Source: an uncultured Phascolarctobacterium sp. | GTDB taxonomy: Bacteria; Bacillota; Negativicutes; Acidaminococcales; Acidaminococcaceae | Length of the DNA: 64,000 bases | Assembly (NCBI RefSeq): GCF_937920985.1 | Contig: NZ_CALDXR010000005.1 | Coordinates: 1 to 64,000 of the forward strand | Direction: 5' to 3' | Shown here: one piece after another, positions 32,126 through 41,043 of the stretch | How the letters are laid out: every line of letters begins with the position of its first letter | How positions within the stretch are numbered: position 1 is the stretch's first letter | Translations under genes and position numbers: made by a program | The notes under the pieces: generated by a model | Seen by the model: the letters and a program-made list of their open reading frames with translations, nothing else | Databases searched by the model: none | Told to the model about the DNA's origin: nothing

Positions 32126-33742
32126 TTACCAGGCAGCCACTGTTCCGTCCGCACGCGGCTCCGTTGCGCCCGCCAGTACGCCGTCAGGGCAGCGCCAAAT
32201 GATTTCGCCCCTGCCAAAGCTGGTGTAATCGCTCATAACGCGCACCTCATGACCTTGCTTGCGCAGCTGCTCCACTACCTCCGGCGCAAAGCGGTCCTCC
32301 AGCCACACCTCGCGTCCGTCAATCCACTGCCAGCGCGGCGCATCAAGCGCAGCCTGAGGATTCAGCAGAAAATCAATTGTATTCATCAACACCTGCACAT
32401 GACCTTGCGGCTGCATATAGGCACCCATAACACCAAACGGACCAACTGCTTCACCGTCCTTAGTCAAAAAGCCTGGGATAATTGTATGATAAGGCTTCTT
32501 ACGCGGCAGCAGGAAATCATCCGAAGATTCGTCCAGGCTAAAGCCTGCTCCTCTATCATTAAAGTTGATGCCATAACCAGGCAGCACAACGCCACTGCCA
32601 AAGTCTTTGTAGTTGCTCTGAATAAAGGAAACCATATTTCCTTCATTATCTGCAGTACACAGATAAACAGTACCGCCGCAGAAGGGCTTGCCTGCTTCCG
32701 GCAGCAAGGCCTGCTCGCCAATCAGCGCACGGCGTTTGGCAGCGTATTCCTCGCTCAGCATCGCCTCTACCTTCGTGCGCATATAGCGCGGGTCGGCAAT
32801 ATACTGCATACCATCGGCAAAGGCCAGCTTCATAGCCTCAATCTGCTTATGCAGCGTTGCTACGCTGTCACGTCCGTCAAAATCAAAACCCTTCAATATG
32901 TTCAAAGCCATCAGCGCCGTAATACCGTGACCGTTAGGCGGCATCTCCCACACATCATAGCCATGGTAATTAATATGCACCGGTTCAACAAATTCAGCAC
33001 GATAATCAGCCAAATCCGCCAAAGTCAGGCAACCGCCGGTCTTTTCGCTGAAGTCGACAATTTTTTCGGCAAGCTCACCGCGATAATAGCTTTCGCAATA
33101 GCTTTCCGCCAACAGGCGCAGTGTTTTGGCATGGTCAGGCAAGCGCACCAGCTCGCCTGTACGCGGTGCCACCCCTTGAGGCGCAAATGTTGCAAACCAA
33201 GGTGCCACAGCAGGATTATCCTTATACGGCGCAAGTGCCTCAATTCCATCCTGCCAGAAGCGTGCTACTATCGGCGAAACAGGATACCCGTTTTCCGCAT
33301 AATCAATAGCAGGTGCAAACAATTGTGCAAAGGGCAGACGACCGAAACGCTTGTGCAGCTCCGCCCAGGCTGAAGGCGCCCCCGGAACCGTCACAGCCTG
33401 CCAGCCTCTGAACGGCATTTTATCTGTATGTCCTGCAGCACGCACTACCTCCGCCGTCAGGTTCTGCGGCGCATAACCGCTGCCGTTGATGCCATAAAGC
33501 TTATCCTTTACCCAGACAATCGCAAAGCAGTCGCTGCCCAGACCGTTATTCGTAGGCTCCACTACGGTCTGACAAATTGCTGTGGCTATGGCGGCATCTA
33601 CCGCGTTGCCGCCCTGCTGCAAAATCTGCAGGCCGGCCTGAGATGCCAATGGCTGCGAGGTGCAAACCATCCCGCGTCTGCCATAAACTACGCGACGGCG
33701 CGAAGCGTAGGGATATTGTTTTCCGTCGAATTGCATTTGCAT
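32126..33742 (-). CDS. ggt: Gamma-glutamyltransferase
   Basis: 538 residues from ATG 33742 (GGAG 8 nt upstream); the longer frame to 33871 runs through a terminator and is rejected. Family features: ASQAGLQILQQGGNAVDAAIATAICQTVVEP, NGLGSDCFAIVW, and the autocleavage/nucleophile region with GGTVYLCTADNEGN. NYKDFGSGVVLPGYGINFNDRG and the late YMQPQGHVQVLMN follow. It hydrolyses or transfers the gamma-glutamyl group of glutathione and similar peptides. No signal peptide is visible, so it may be cytoplasmic. It lies directly after an amino-acid ABC transporter operon, fitting amino-acid scavenging. Confidence 0.9.
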   Translation of the reverse strand: MQMQFDGKQYPYASRRRVVYGRRGMVCTSQPLASQAGLQILQQGGNAVDAAIATAICQTVVEPTNNGLGSDCFAIVWVKDKLYGINGSGYAPQNLTAEVVRAAGHTDKMPFRGWQAVTVPGAPSAWAELHKRFGRLPFAQLFAPAIDYAENGYPVSPIVARFWQDGIEALAPYKDNPAVAPWFATFAPQGVAPRTGELVRLPDHAKTLRLLAESYCESYYRGELAEKIVDFSEKTGGCLTLADLADYRAEFVEPVHINYHGYDVWEMPPNGHGITALMALNILKGFDFDGRDSVATLHKQIEAMKLAFADGMQYIADPRYMRTKVEAMLSEEYAAKRRALIGEQALLPEAGKPFCGGTVYLCTADNEGNMVSFIQSNYKDFGSGVVLPGYGINFNDRGAGFSLDESSDDFLLPRKKPYHTIIPGFLTKDGEAVGPFGVMGAYMQPQGHVQVLMNTIDFLLNPQAALDAPRWQWIDGREVWLEDRFAPEVVEQLRKQGHEVRVMSDYTSFGRGEIIWRCPDGVLAGATEPRADGTVAAW

Positions 33743-33772
33743 AGTTATCACTCCATAAATGATGATTAGTTG

Positions 33773-33802
33773 AAAAAAGCACACCTTTACAGATGTGCTT
33801 TT
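33773..33802 (-). terminator. Terminator after the amino-acid ABC operon
   Basis: AAAAGCACA pairs with TGTGCTTTT, then T; between the ATPase stop (33819) and the ggt start (33742). Only 30 nt remain before ggt, so ggt may depend on read-through. Confidence 0.7.
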
Positions 33803-33818
33803 AATAAAAATCAAGTAA

Positions 33819-34550
33819 TTATAAAATCTTAGACAGGAAGTTTTTGGTGCGTTCTTCTTTCGGATTGCCAAAAATCTCCTCAGGAGTTCCTTCTTCCAAA
33901 ATTTTGCCGCCGTCTACGAAGCATACACGGTCGCCAACCTCACGGGCAAAGCCCATTTCGTGAGTAACAACAGCCATGGTCATGCCTTCGTTAGCCAGCT
34001 GCTTCATAACGTCCAGAACCTCGTTAACCATTTCCGGGTCAAGAGCACTGGTAGGCTCGTCAAACAGCAAAGCTTTCGGCTTCATGCACAGCGCACGCGC
34101 AATAGCAACACGCTGCTGCTGACCACCGCTGAGCTGGTCGGGATAATTGTTGGCTTTGTCTTCCATGCCAACCTTTTTCAGGTACATATGCGCAGTCTTT
34201 TCTGCTTCATCCTTAGAAACGCCACGCACCTTCATCGGTGCCAGCATCAGATTCTGCATAACAGTCATATGCGGGAACAGATTAAAGCGCTGGAATACCA
34301 TGCCGACTTCCTTACGGATTTCGTTGATATTAGCCTCACCGTTCAGAGGAATACCGTCGATAACGATGCTGCCGCCGGTAGGCTCCTCCAAAAAGTTGAT
34401 ACAACGCAACAGAGTACTCTTACCACTGCCGCTGGGGCCGATGATAACAACAACCTCTTTTTCCGCAATCGTCAAGTTTACGCCCTTGAGTACGTGCAAA
34501 TCACCAAAGCTTTTCTTCAAATCTTTGATTACAATCATTTCCTTGCTCAT
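33819..34550 (-). CDS. Polar amino-acid ABC transporter ATPase
   Basis: 243 residues. Walker A GPSGSGKST (residue about 37), Q-loop VFQRFNLFPHMTVMQN, signature LSGGQQQRVAIARAL, Walker B LLFDEPTSALDPE, H-loop THE. The sequence pattern is that of the GlnQ/HisP (PAAT) subfamily. It overlaps the permease by 4 nt. It energises import of an amino acid delivered by the binding proteins upstream. Confidence 0.93.
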   Translation of the reverse strand: MSKEMIVIKDLKKSFGDLHVLKGVNLTIAEKEVVVIIGPSGSGKSTLLRCINFLEEPTGGSIVIDGIPLNGEANINEIRKEVGMVFQRFNLFPHMTVMQNLMLAPMKVRGVSKDEAEKTAHMYLKKVGMEDKANNYPDQLSGGQQQRVAIARALCMKPKALLFDEPTSALDPEMVNEVLDVMKQLANEGMTMAVVTHEMGFAREVGDRVCFVDGGKILEEGTPEEIFGNPKEERTKNFLSKIL

Positions 34551-35197
34551 TTCGTGTCAAACCTCCGCTCCAGATAACCGGTAAACCTTGCAACGGCAAA
34601 GGTCATAATCAGATAGATAATAGCTACAGCCATCCAGATTTCAAAGGAAGCGTAGGTACGGGCAATAATCAGCTGACCGCGACGAGTCAGCTCTTCGAAG
34701 CCGATAACGGAAACCAGAGAGGAATCCTTCAGCATCGCAATAAATTCATTGCCCAGAGGCGGAATGATGCGCTTGAAGGCCTGCGGCATGATGATATAGC
34801 GCATAGTCTGCGCCCAGGTCATACCAAGGCTGCGTCCTGCTTCCATCTGGCCCTTGTCGATAGACTGAATGCCGGCACGGAAGATTTCGGCAACATACGC
34901 ACCGCTGTTGATAGAGCAGGCGGAAATTGCTGCCACAAACGGATCAACACGGCTGCCGATAATATTCGGCAATGCAAAATACACGAGGAAGATTTGTACC
35001 AACAGCGGGGTGCCGCGGATAAAATCGACATAAACATTGGCAAAATAACGCAACGGCTTAATGCTGCACAAGCGCGCAATACCGATCATGCAGCCAATCA
35101 ACAGACCGAAGGTAACGCTCATCGCCGTAATCTCTACGGTAATAGCGGCACCGGCCAGCAAAAGCGGAAACGAATTTGCCATAAGCTCAAAATTCAT
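34547..35197 (-). CDS. Polar amino-acid ABC transporter permease
   Basis: 216 residues with about five membrane helices. It has the HisMQ/GlnP pattern: TPLLVQIFLVYFALP, GAYVAEIFRAGIQSIDKGQMEAGRSLGM (EAA loop) and KDSSLVSVIGFEELTRRGQ. Only one permease gene is present, so the channel should be a homodimer. Confidence 0.93.
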   Translation of the reverse strand: MNFELMANSFPLLLAGAAITVEITAMSVTFGLLIGCMIGIARLCSIKPLRYFANVYVDFIRGTPLLVQIFLVYFALPNIIGSRVDPFVAAISACSINSGAYVAEIFRAGIQSIDKGQMEAGRSLGMTWAQTMRYIIMPQAFKRIIPPLGNEFIAMLKDSSLVSVIGFEELTRRGQLIIARTYASFEIWMAVAIIYLIMTFAVARFTGYLERRFDTK

Positions 35198-35249
35198 ATT
35201 CTCCCAATCCCTTCTAAATTCTTAGTTTCAGGCCGGAGATAACTACTGC

Positions 35250-36017
35250 TTATTTTTTCTCTCCAAACCATTTAGTATAAAGCTTATCATATTCGCCGCT
35301 CTTTTTCAATTCAGCTAAAGCTTTATTTAAATCGCCAGCCAGCTTGCTGCCTTTTTTAACAGCAATACCGTAAGGCTCAGCTTCCATTCTTTCACCAACA
35401 GTTTTAGCAAAGTTCTTGCCTGCTTTGGTCATATAGTATTCAATAACCGGTGCATCACCGATTACAGCATCAGCACCGCCGTTTTTCAACTCCAGAGAAG
35501 CCTCGTCCTGAGTATTGAATGCCTTTACCTTAGCGCCTTCAACAGTTCTGGATTTGTTTTCACCGGTAGTACCGATTTGGCAGGCAATAGTTTTGCCCTT
35601 CAAATCATCGATGGATTTTACATTGCTGTCTTTACGTACCATGATCATCAGACCGGAGGTGTAATAGGATTCAGTAAAATCAACAACCTTTTTACGCTCG
35701 TCGGTAATGGTCATACCGGCAATAGCAACATCAATATTGTTGGAATTCAGCGCCGGAATCAGAGCATCGAAGCCCATGCTTACCATTTCAACCTTGTAGC
35801 CCATTTGCTTACCAAGAGCTTCAATCAGTTCAATATCAAAGCCGGTCAGATCCTTGCTGCCTTCTTTAGGAAATTCAAACGGTGCAAATACAGGCTCAGT
35901 GCCGACACGCAAAACCTTTGCGCTGTCAGCAGCCTTTTTTTCCTCACCGCCGCAGCCGGTCAGCAGCATGCTGCAGGCCATAATAGCCATCATTAAAAAT
36001 ACTAATACCTTTTTCAT
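35250..36017 (-). CDS. Amino-acid ABC binding lipoprotein 1
   Basis: 255 residues: lipoprotein signal with lipobox LLTGC, then a type II periplasmic-binding fold (VGTEPVFAPFEF, GFDIELIEALGKQMGYKVE, IPALNSNNIDVAIAGMTIT, KGKTIACQIGTTGE). It binds a polar amino acid outside the membrane. About 60 percent similar by eye to the next gene upstream, so the pair arose by duplication. Confidence 0.9.
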   Translation of the reverse strand: MKKVLVFLMMAIMACSMLLTGCGGEEKKAADSAKVLRVGTEPVFAPFEFPKEGSKDLTGFDIELIEALGKQMGYKVEMVSMGFDALIPALNSNNIDVAIAGMTITDERKKVVDFTESYYTSGLMIMVRKDSNVKSIDDLKGKTIACQIGTTGENKSRTVEGAKVKAFNTQDEASLELKNGGADAVIGDAPVIEYYMTKAGKNFAKTVGERMEAEPYGIAVKKGSKLAGDLNKALAELKKSGEYDKLYTKWFGEKK

Positions 36018-36114
36018 TTGTTGGTCCCCCTCATTTTTTCTTCTCTAATTCTTTAATATCAAACGGAGCACGTCCGGCAATTAAACCCTGTCGTGCTCCG
36101 TAGTGAACAAAATA

Positions 36115-36894
36115 TTATTTCTTTACTTCACCAAACCAGGTTTTGTAAATCTTGTCATATTCACCATTTTTCTTCAACTCAGCCAAAGCCTTGTTGATTT
36201 CGCCCGCAAGCTTATCATTACCTTTTTTTACAGCCAGACCATATTGCTCTGCTTCCATGATATCACCAACAGTCTTCATGCTGTTGTTGCCACCCTGTGC
36301 CAGGTAATAACCAACAACAGGACTATCATTGATAATCGCATCAACGCCTTTGTTTTTCAGTTCCATAACAGCTTCATCATTAGTGTTGAAAGCAGTTACT
36401 TTAGCGTTAGCAACTTTTCTTGCATTCTTTTCACCAGTGGTACCGATTTGGCAGGCAATACGTTTGCCTTCCAGATCTTTAACGCTCTTAACTTCGTTGT
36501 TGTCCTTATTTACCATAACGATCAGGCCAGAAGTATAATAAGGCTCAGAGAAGGTAACAGCCTTTTGACGCTCTTCGTTAATGCTCATGCCTGCAGCAAC
36601 AACATCAATGTTACCGGAGTTCAGTGCCGGAATCAAAGCATCAAAGCCCATGCTGACAATTTCAACCTTGTAGCCCATTTGCTTGCCGATAGCACGTGCC
36701 AGATCCATGTCAAAGCCATCATAGCTTTTGCTGCCCTCTTTTTGGAATTCAAAAGGTGCAAAGGTCGGTTCTGTACCAACACGCAGTACCTTTTCCGGTT
36801 CAGCGGCTTTTTTATCGCCACCGCCACAGCCGGCAATCATCATAGACGCAGCAGCCAAAACTGCCATAACTAAAAATAAAATCTTCTTCATCAT
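36115..36894 (-). CDS. Amino-acid ABC binding lipoprotein 2
   Basis: 259 residues from ATG 36894 (AAAGGGG upstream). Lipobox MIAGC, then the same fold and motifs as binding protein 1 (VGTEPTFAPFEF, IPALNSGNIDVVAAGMSIN). It is first in the operon: two different binding proteins appear to share one permease and ATPase, which would widen substrate range. Promoter 36938-36966. Confidence 0.9.
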   Translation of the reverse strand: MMKKILFLVMAVLAAASMMIAGCGGGDKKAAEPEKVLRVGTEPTFAPFEFQKEGSKSYDGFDMDLARAIGKQMGYKVEIVSMGFDALIPALNSGNIDVVAAGMSINEERQKAVTFSEPYYTSGLIVMVNKDNNEVKSVKDLEGKRIACQIGTTGEKNARKVANAKVTAFNTNDEAVMELKNKGVDAIINDSPVVGYYLAQGGNNSMKTVGDIMEAEQYGLAVKKGNDKLAGEINKALAELKKNGEYDKIYKTWFGEVKK

Positions 36895-36937
36895 CAATTT
36901 CCCCTTTCGATATTGTAAGCCATTTTGAGATACGTAC

Positions 36938-36966
36938 ATTATATACCTAAATTCCCGCAAGGTAAA
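36938..36966 (-). promoter_or_regulatory. Promoter of the amino-acid ABC operon
   Basis: Minus strand TTTACC (36961-36966), 17-bp spacer, TATAAT (36938-36943). Confidence 0.7.
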
Positions 36967-36989
36967 GTATTTTTATGAAAAAAATCGGT

Positions 36990-37034
36990 ATAAAAATAAA
37001 AATTTGCTGCATTTTTTTTCAAAATGCAGCAAAC
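36990..37034 (-). terminator. Strong intrinsic terminator after the 37-kb ncRNA
   Basis: Minus strand TTTGCTGCATTTT pairs with AAAATGCAGCAAA, then TTTTTATTTTT. It insulates the ABC operon promoter from the RNA gene upstream. Confidence 0.8.
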
Positions 37035-37049
37035 TGTAATTTAGGTAAC

Positions 37050-37270
37050 AAAAAAACAACTCAGCTGACCTGGTTTTCGCCCCCACACTCGCCTGCTGGA
37101 AGGTTCGCTCCTAAGCATTGCGCTCCCCACTACTACCTCTCTCGCCCATAATTTTTTTGCGGCAGGACTTACTTCTAAGCTGCACCGTGCTCACAGCAAA
37201 ATTCTGCTGCTTACGTGGATCGTTTCGCCTGCAACTGGCATCGACTTGCAACCACAGACCTGAGTTGTCC
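37050..37270 (-). ncRNA. Unassigned ~220-nt structured RNA (6S-like candidate)
   Basis: A free-standing RNA gene: consensus promoter, predicted 5' end GGACAACTCAGG, and 3' end CTGAGTTG followed by seven T. The two ends pair (CAACTCAG with CTGAGTTG), closing the molecule. Inner hairpins can be drawn, such as CGGTGCAG-CTTA...TAAG-TCCTGCCG and CAGCA...TTGCTG, and GGCGA recurs in the unpaired parts. No credible reading frame. A long rod closed by its ends fits 6S RNA, but I cannot confirm the family; it is not RNase P, tmRNA or SRP RNA by the motifs I know. Confidence 0.65.
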
Positions 37271-37275
37271 TATTT

Positions 37276-37304
37276 ATTATAATGGCTAAAAAATTTTTTT
37301 GCAA
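37276..37304 (-). promoter_or_regulatory. Promoter of the structured RNA
   Basis: Minus strand TTGCAA (37299-37304), 17-bp spacer, TATAAT (37276-37281), 7 nt before the predicted start. Confidence 0.75.
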
Positions 37305-37393
37305 GTCAATCGGCCTGCATACTTTTATCTTTTGTCAAAAAGTGCTATACTATTTGTACTCGATATTGAACGGATAAAAAGGAAATATGCTTT

Positions 37394-38011
37394 ATGATTG
37401 CTATACCACAATGCCTGGACTTTGCAGATGCTCGCCTGACGAAGGATATCTGCGAGTTCTATTTAAGAATGCTGGAAATTAAAAATAGGGAAATTTATCT
37501 GCATAGCCAGCAGGTTGCCAATTATTCTGCCAGCACGGCAGCTAAGCTAGGTCTGCCTGCCAGCGAGGTTTCGCAGATAAAAACAGCAGCACTGCTGCAC
37601 GATATCGGTCAGCTTTCCGTACCCAATATTATTTTGGCTAAGCTGCCGTTTCTTTCTACGCGCGAGCAGTCTATTTATAAACGTCACTGCATTGCAGGCT
37701 CCAGCATGCTGGAGAACATTCCCGGCTTTGATACCATCAGCGATATCATCCGCGCCCACCACGAAAAATGGGATGGTACAGGTTATCCCAAACGCCTTAA
37801 GGGACAAAATATTCCTATCGGTGCACGCATAGTTGCTGTTGCCAACTATTATGACCGCAACCTTAACCCCTGCACCCAGCATTGGCAAAAAACTCACGCC
37901 GACGCTATCATCGAGCTGCAGAACAAGGCAGGCCTTGATTTTGATCCGGCAATAGTTAAAGCCTTTATTGAATCAGTTATCCCACAATCATTACGCACAC
38001 AACTAAAATAG
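37394..38011 (+). CDS. HD-domain phosphohydrolase (HD-GYP-like)
   Basis: 205 residues. HSQQVANYSASTAAKLGL, LLHDIGQLSVPNIIL, HCIAGSSML and IRAHHEKWDGTGYPKRLKGQNIPIGARIVAVANYYD match the HD-GYP arrangement (HD pair, distal His residues, and GYP inside DGTGYPKRL). Such domains cleave cyclic di-GMP or other cyclic nucleotides. It has no sensor or receiver domain, so it is a stand-alone catalytic unit. Start preceded by AAAAAGGAAA. Terminator follows. Confidence 0.85.
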   Translation: MIAIPQCLDFADARLTKDICEFYLRMLEIKNREIYLHSQQVANYSASTAAKLGLPASEVSQIKTAALLHDIGQLSVPNIILAKLPFLSTREQSIYKRHCIAGSSMLENIPGFDTISDIIRAHHEKWDGTGYPKRLKGQNIPIGARIVAVANYYDRNLNPCTQHWQKTHADAIIELQNKAGLDFDPAIVKAFIESVIPQSLRTQLK

Positions 38012-38049
38012 CATTGTCAGTCCTGCTAAGACCGACAATGCTATTTTCT
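38010..38049 (+). terminator. Terminator after the HD gene
   Basis: AGCATTGTC...GACAATGCT hairpin, then ATTTTCTTT. Confidence 0.65.
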
Positions 38050-38111
38050 TTCACAAAGCTTCCCTGCATCTTTATGCCGGGAAGCTTTGCTGTTTATTGT
38101 TTTGTATATTG

Positions 38112-38651
38112 CTAGATGCTTAAGCCTTCGCCATCATCCCATTGTACAATGCCATCTGCCTTCAGCGATTCCTGCACCAGGATTACACGCTGGTTTTCGC
38201 TGCCGCGAAAGCGCAGATTAGGATTTTTCAGCTCCAGCTTAAATTCTCCGTCTACCAGTACGTCAATGTAGGACAACATTTCCTCAGTGATTTCCCAAGG
38301 ACCGAGATTACCGGTCAGCATATCCTTTTCGAAATTATAACCGCTGTAGCACCAGATATCCTTCTTGGGGAAGCGTTCCCTTACCTTACGCAAGAACGGC
38401 AAAAGTGCTGCCTGATTAGCAGGCTCAAAGGGTTCGCCGCCCAAAAGCGACAGACCGCGGATATGCTCGTTATCCAACAGCTCCAACAAATGCTCTTGCG
38501 TTGCTTCCGTAAAAGGCTGGCCGTAATTAAAATTCCAGGATTCCGGGTTAAAGCAGCCCTTGCAATGATGCGTACAACCGCTGACAAACAACGATACACG
38601 CAAACCCGGTCCGTTAGCAATATCCAGATTTTTTATTTCTGCGTAATTCAT
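38112..38651 (-). CDS. nrdG: Anaerobic ribonucleotide reductase activating protein
   Basis: 179-residue radical SAM protein. FVSGCTHHCKGCFNP carries the CxxxCxxC cysteines for the 4Fe-4S cluster, and LLGGEPFEP is the SAM-binding block. It makes the glycyl radical on NrdD. 18 nt after nrdD. Confidence 0.93.
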   Translation of the reverse strand: MNYAEIKNLDIANGPGLRVSLFVSGCTHHCKGCFNPESWNFNYGQPFTEATQEHLLELLDNEHIRGLSLLGGEPFEPANQAALLPFLRKVRERFPKKDIWCYSGYNFEKDMLTGNLGPWEITEEMLSYIDVLVDGEFKLELKNPNLRFRGSENQRVILVQESLKADGIVQWDDGEGLSI

Positions 38652-38669
38652 ACGCCCTCACCTCGCAAA

Positions 38670-40796
38670 TTACAGATGCATTACTCTGGCTTTGATTTCC
38701 TTGGTCTTGCCTACATTCCAGAAGTTCTCTCCCAGATAACCGCAGGTACGGCGGATAACCGTCATCTTGGAGTGATCCTTGTTGTGGCATGCGGGGCATT
38801 CCCACTCATTGTCATCATTAATGGTAATTTCACCGTCAAAGCCGCAAACATGGCAGTAATCGGATTTGGTATTAAACTCTGCATACTGGATGTTATCATA
38901 AATGAATTTGACAACCTCTTCCAATGCTTCGGTGTTGTGACGCATATTAGGAATTTCTACATAAGAAATCGCACCGCCGGAGGAAATATTCTGGAACTGG
39001 CTTTCAAATTTAAATTTGCTGAAAGCATCAATCTTCTCGCGTACATCAACATGATAGGAGTTAGTATAGTAGCCCTTATCGGTAACATCCTCAATCGTGC
39101 CGAAACGTTCCTTGTCGATACGTGCGAAGCGGTAGCAAAGACTTTCTGCCGGTGTACCGTACAGACCGAAGCCAAGGCCAGTCTGTGCCTTCCATTTATC
39201 GCAGGCACCGCGCAGACGGTTCATAACGCGCAGGGCAAAATCCTCGCCTGCAGGATCGGTATGGCTTACGCCCTTCATCAGCTTGGTCAGCTCATAAAGA
39301 CCGATATAACCAAGAGAGATAGTAGAGTAACCGTTTTCCAGATACTTGTCTATTGTTTCGCCCTTACCAAGACGGGCAATAGCACCGTACTGCCAATGTA
39401 CAGGGCTGACATCGCTCTTGATGCCCTTCAGTGCATTGTGGCGGCACATGAGAGCTTCAAAGCACAGCTCCAGACGCTCATCCAGCAGTTTCCAGAACTT
39501 CTGCTCATCGCCTTTGGCAACAATGCCAATCTGCGGCAGGTTCAGAGAAACTACGCCCTGATTGAAGCGACCTTCGAATTTATAGTTACCGTTTTCATCC
39601 TTCCACGGAGACAGGAAGCTGCGGCAGCCCATCGGGGAGAATACATTGCCTTCGTAGTTTTCACGCATCTTCTTGGCGCTGATGTAATCGGGATACATAC
39701 GCTTAGCGCTGCATTTTACTGCCAGACGTGTAATGTAATCGTACTTGCCGCCCTTCAGGCAGTTATGCTCATCCAGAACATAAACCAGCTTCGGGAAGGC
39801 CGGGGTTACATAAACGCCCTTGTCATTTTTAATGCCCTGCAGACGCTGACGCAGAATTTCTTCCACAATCATAGCGTTTTCCTTCAGATACGGATCATCC
39901 TTCTGCAGATTCAAAAACAGGGTAACAAACGGAGATTGACCATTAGTGGTCATCAAGGTATTGATCTGATACTGAATGGTCTGTACGCCGCCCTTCAGCT
40001 CGTAGCGCAGGCGCTCATTTGTCAGACGCTCCAGAGTTTCGTCATCAATGTTGCCTCCGGAGGTTTCCTTGATGCTCTTTTTAAACTTTTCGTAGCTCTT
40101 ACGCAGATATTTGCCCAGATGACGGATATCAACAGACTGACCGCCGTACTGGCTGGAAGCAACGGATGCAATAATCTGTGTCATAACGGTGCAGGCAACC
40201 TGGAAGCTTTTAGGGCTTTCAATCATTTTGCCGTTCATAACCGTGCCGTTATCCAGCATATCGCCGATATTAATCAGGCAGCAGTTGAAAATAGGCTGAA
40301 TAAAATAGTCAGCATCATGAAAATGCAGCACGCCTTCTTCATGCGCCTTGGAAATCTTTGCCGGCAGCATGATACGCTTTGTCAAATCCTTGGAAACTTC
40401 ACCGGCAATCAGGTCGCGCTGAGTAGCAGCCATCGTTGCATTTTTATTACTGTTCTCTTCCATTACGTCCTTATTGCTGTTGCGGATTAAGGACAGAATA
40501 GAATCGTCGGTAGTGTTAGCCTTACGCACCAAAGCACGTTTATAACGGTAAATAATATACTGCTTGGCCAATTCAAACTTACCGGCATCCATCAGGCTAT
40601 GCTCTACCATATCCTGAATGTCTTCTACAAGCAGGCGCATACGGTTACGAGATTGTACGCTATCCGCAATTTCCTGGATTTTATCCTCCTCAATACGAAA
40701 TTCCGGTTCTACGGCAGCATTGGCTTTTTGAATAGCAACGACAATCTTTGCGGCATCAAAATCTACTGTTGTGCCATCGCGCTTAATTACTTTCAT
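38670..40796 (-). CDS. nrdD: Class III (anaerobic) ribonucleoside-triphosphate reductase
   Basis: 708 residues. N-terminal ATP-cone (MKVIKRDGTTVDFDAAKIVVAI) for allosteric control; central barrel; a zinc site near the C-terminus (CHVCGFDG and CPACHN); and the radical glycine in RRTCGYLGENFWN. It reduces ribonucleotides for DNA synthesis without oxygen. Its promoter is overlapped by NrdR-like boxes. A 187-nt leader separates promoter and start. Confidence 0.95.
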   Translation of the reverse strand: MKVIKRDGTTVDFDAAKIVVAIQKANAAVEPEFRIEEDKIQEIADSVQSRNRMRLLVEDIQDMVEHSLMDAGKFELAKQYIIYRYKRALVRKANTTDDSILSLIRNSNKDVMEENSNKNATMAATQRDLIAGEVSKDLTKRIMLPAKISKAHEEGVLHFHDADYFIQPIFNCCLINIGDMLDNGTVMNGKMIESPKSFQVACTVMTQIIASVASSQYGGQSVDIRHLGKYLRKSYEKFKKSIKETSGGNIDDETLERLTNERLRYELKGGVQTIQYQINTLMTTNGQSPFVTLFLNLQKDDPYLKENAMIVEEILRQRLQGIKNDKGVYVTPAFPKLVYVLDEHNCLKGGKYDYITRLAVKCSAKRMYPDYISAKKMRENYEGNVFSPMGCRSFLSPWKDENGNYKFEGRFNQGVVSLNLPQIGIVAKGDEQKFWKLLDERLELCFEALMCRHNALKGIKSDVSPVHWQYGAIARLGKGETIDKYLENGYSTISLGYIGLYELTKLMKGVSHTDPAGEDFALRVMNRLRGACDKWKAQTGLGFGLYGTPAESLCYRFARIDKERFGTIEDVTDKGYYTNSYHVDVREKIDAFSKFKFESQFQNISSGGAISYVEIPNMRHNTEALEEVVKFIYDNIQYAEFNTKSDYCHVCGFDGEITINDDNEWECPACHNKDHSKMTVIRRTCGYLGENFWNVGKTKEIKARVMHL

Positions 40797-40907
40797 AACC
40801 TTTCAGCATCCTTTCTTGTAAAAATCAAAGTTATAAATCAATATCTTCGTATAATAACTAAGAGCAAAAATCCATAAGTTATTCTTAAAATACACCTATA
40901 CGTTATT

Positions 40908-40974
40908 CAAGGCTCTGACCGTAACGGTCAAAGCCTTGTCTTAATCATAAAAAACAGCTACGGTTCAGCGTAGC
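40908..40974 (-). other. Two hairpins in the nrdD leader
   Basis: Minus strand: GCTACG-CTGAAC-CGTAGC followed by TGTTTTTT (40949-40974), beginning only about 9 nt after the predicted transcript start, then CAAGGCTTTGACCG with CGGTCAGAGCCTTG (40908-40938). The first has the form of a terminator; the upstream AGCTAC could pair with its GTAGCT arm instead. Between 40797 and 40907 nothing else is seen. Confidence 0.5.
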
Positions 40975-40989
40975 ATTTTCTGTAGCTTT

Positions 40990-41043
40990 ATTCTACCACA
41001 ATATGTCGTAGGTGTCAAAGATAAATTCATCAATATGTTGATA
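40990..41043 (-). promoter_or_regulatory. nrdD promoter with two NrdR-like boxes
   Basis: Minus strand TTGACA (41013-41018), 17-bp spacer, TAGAAT (40990-40995). On the plus strand CAATATGTCG (40999-41008) fills the spacer and CAATATGTTG (41031-41040) lies upstream of the -35, 32 bp apart. Cores match the NrdR box (ACACAATATATTGTGT) and the three-helical-turn spacing is the usual one. 41044-41201 shows nothing else. Confidence 0.7.

Noticed and set aside
31931..33373. 480-codon plus-strand ORF
   Set aside because: Mostly antisense to ggt; its first 60 codons cover the promoter and palindrome of the 118-aa gene.
38142..40490. 782-codon plus-strand ORF
   Set aside because: Antisense shadow of nrdD and nrdG; long only because of codon bias.
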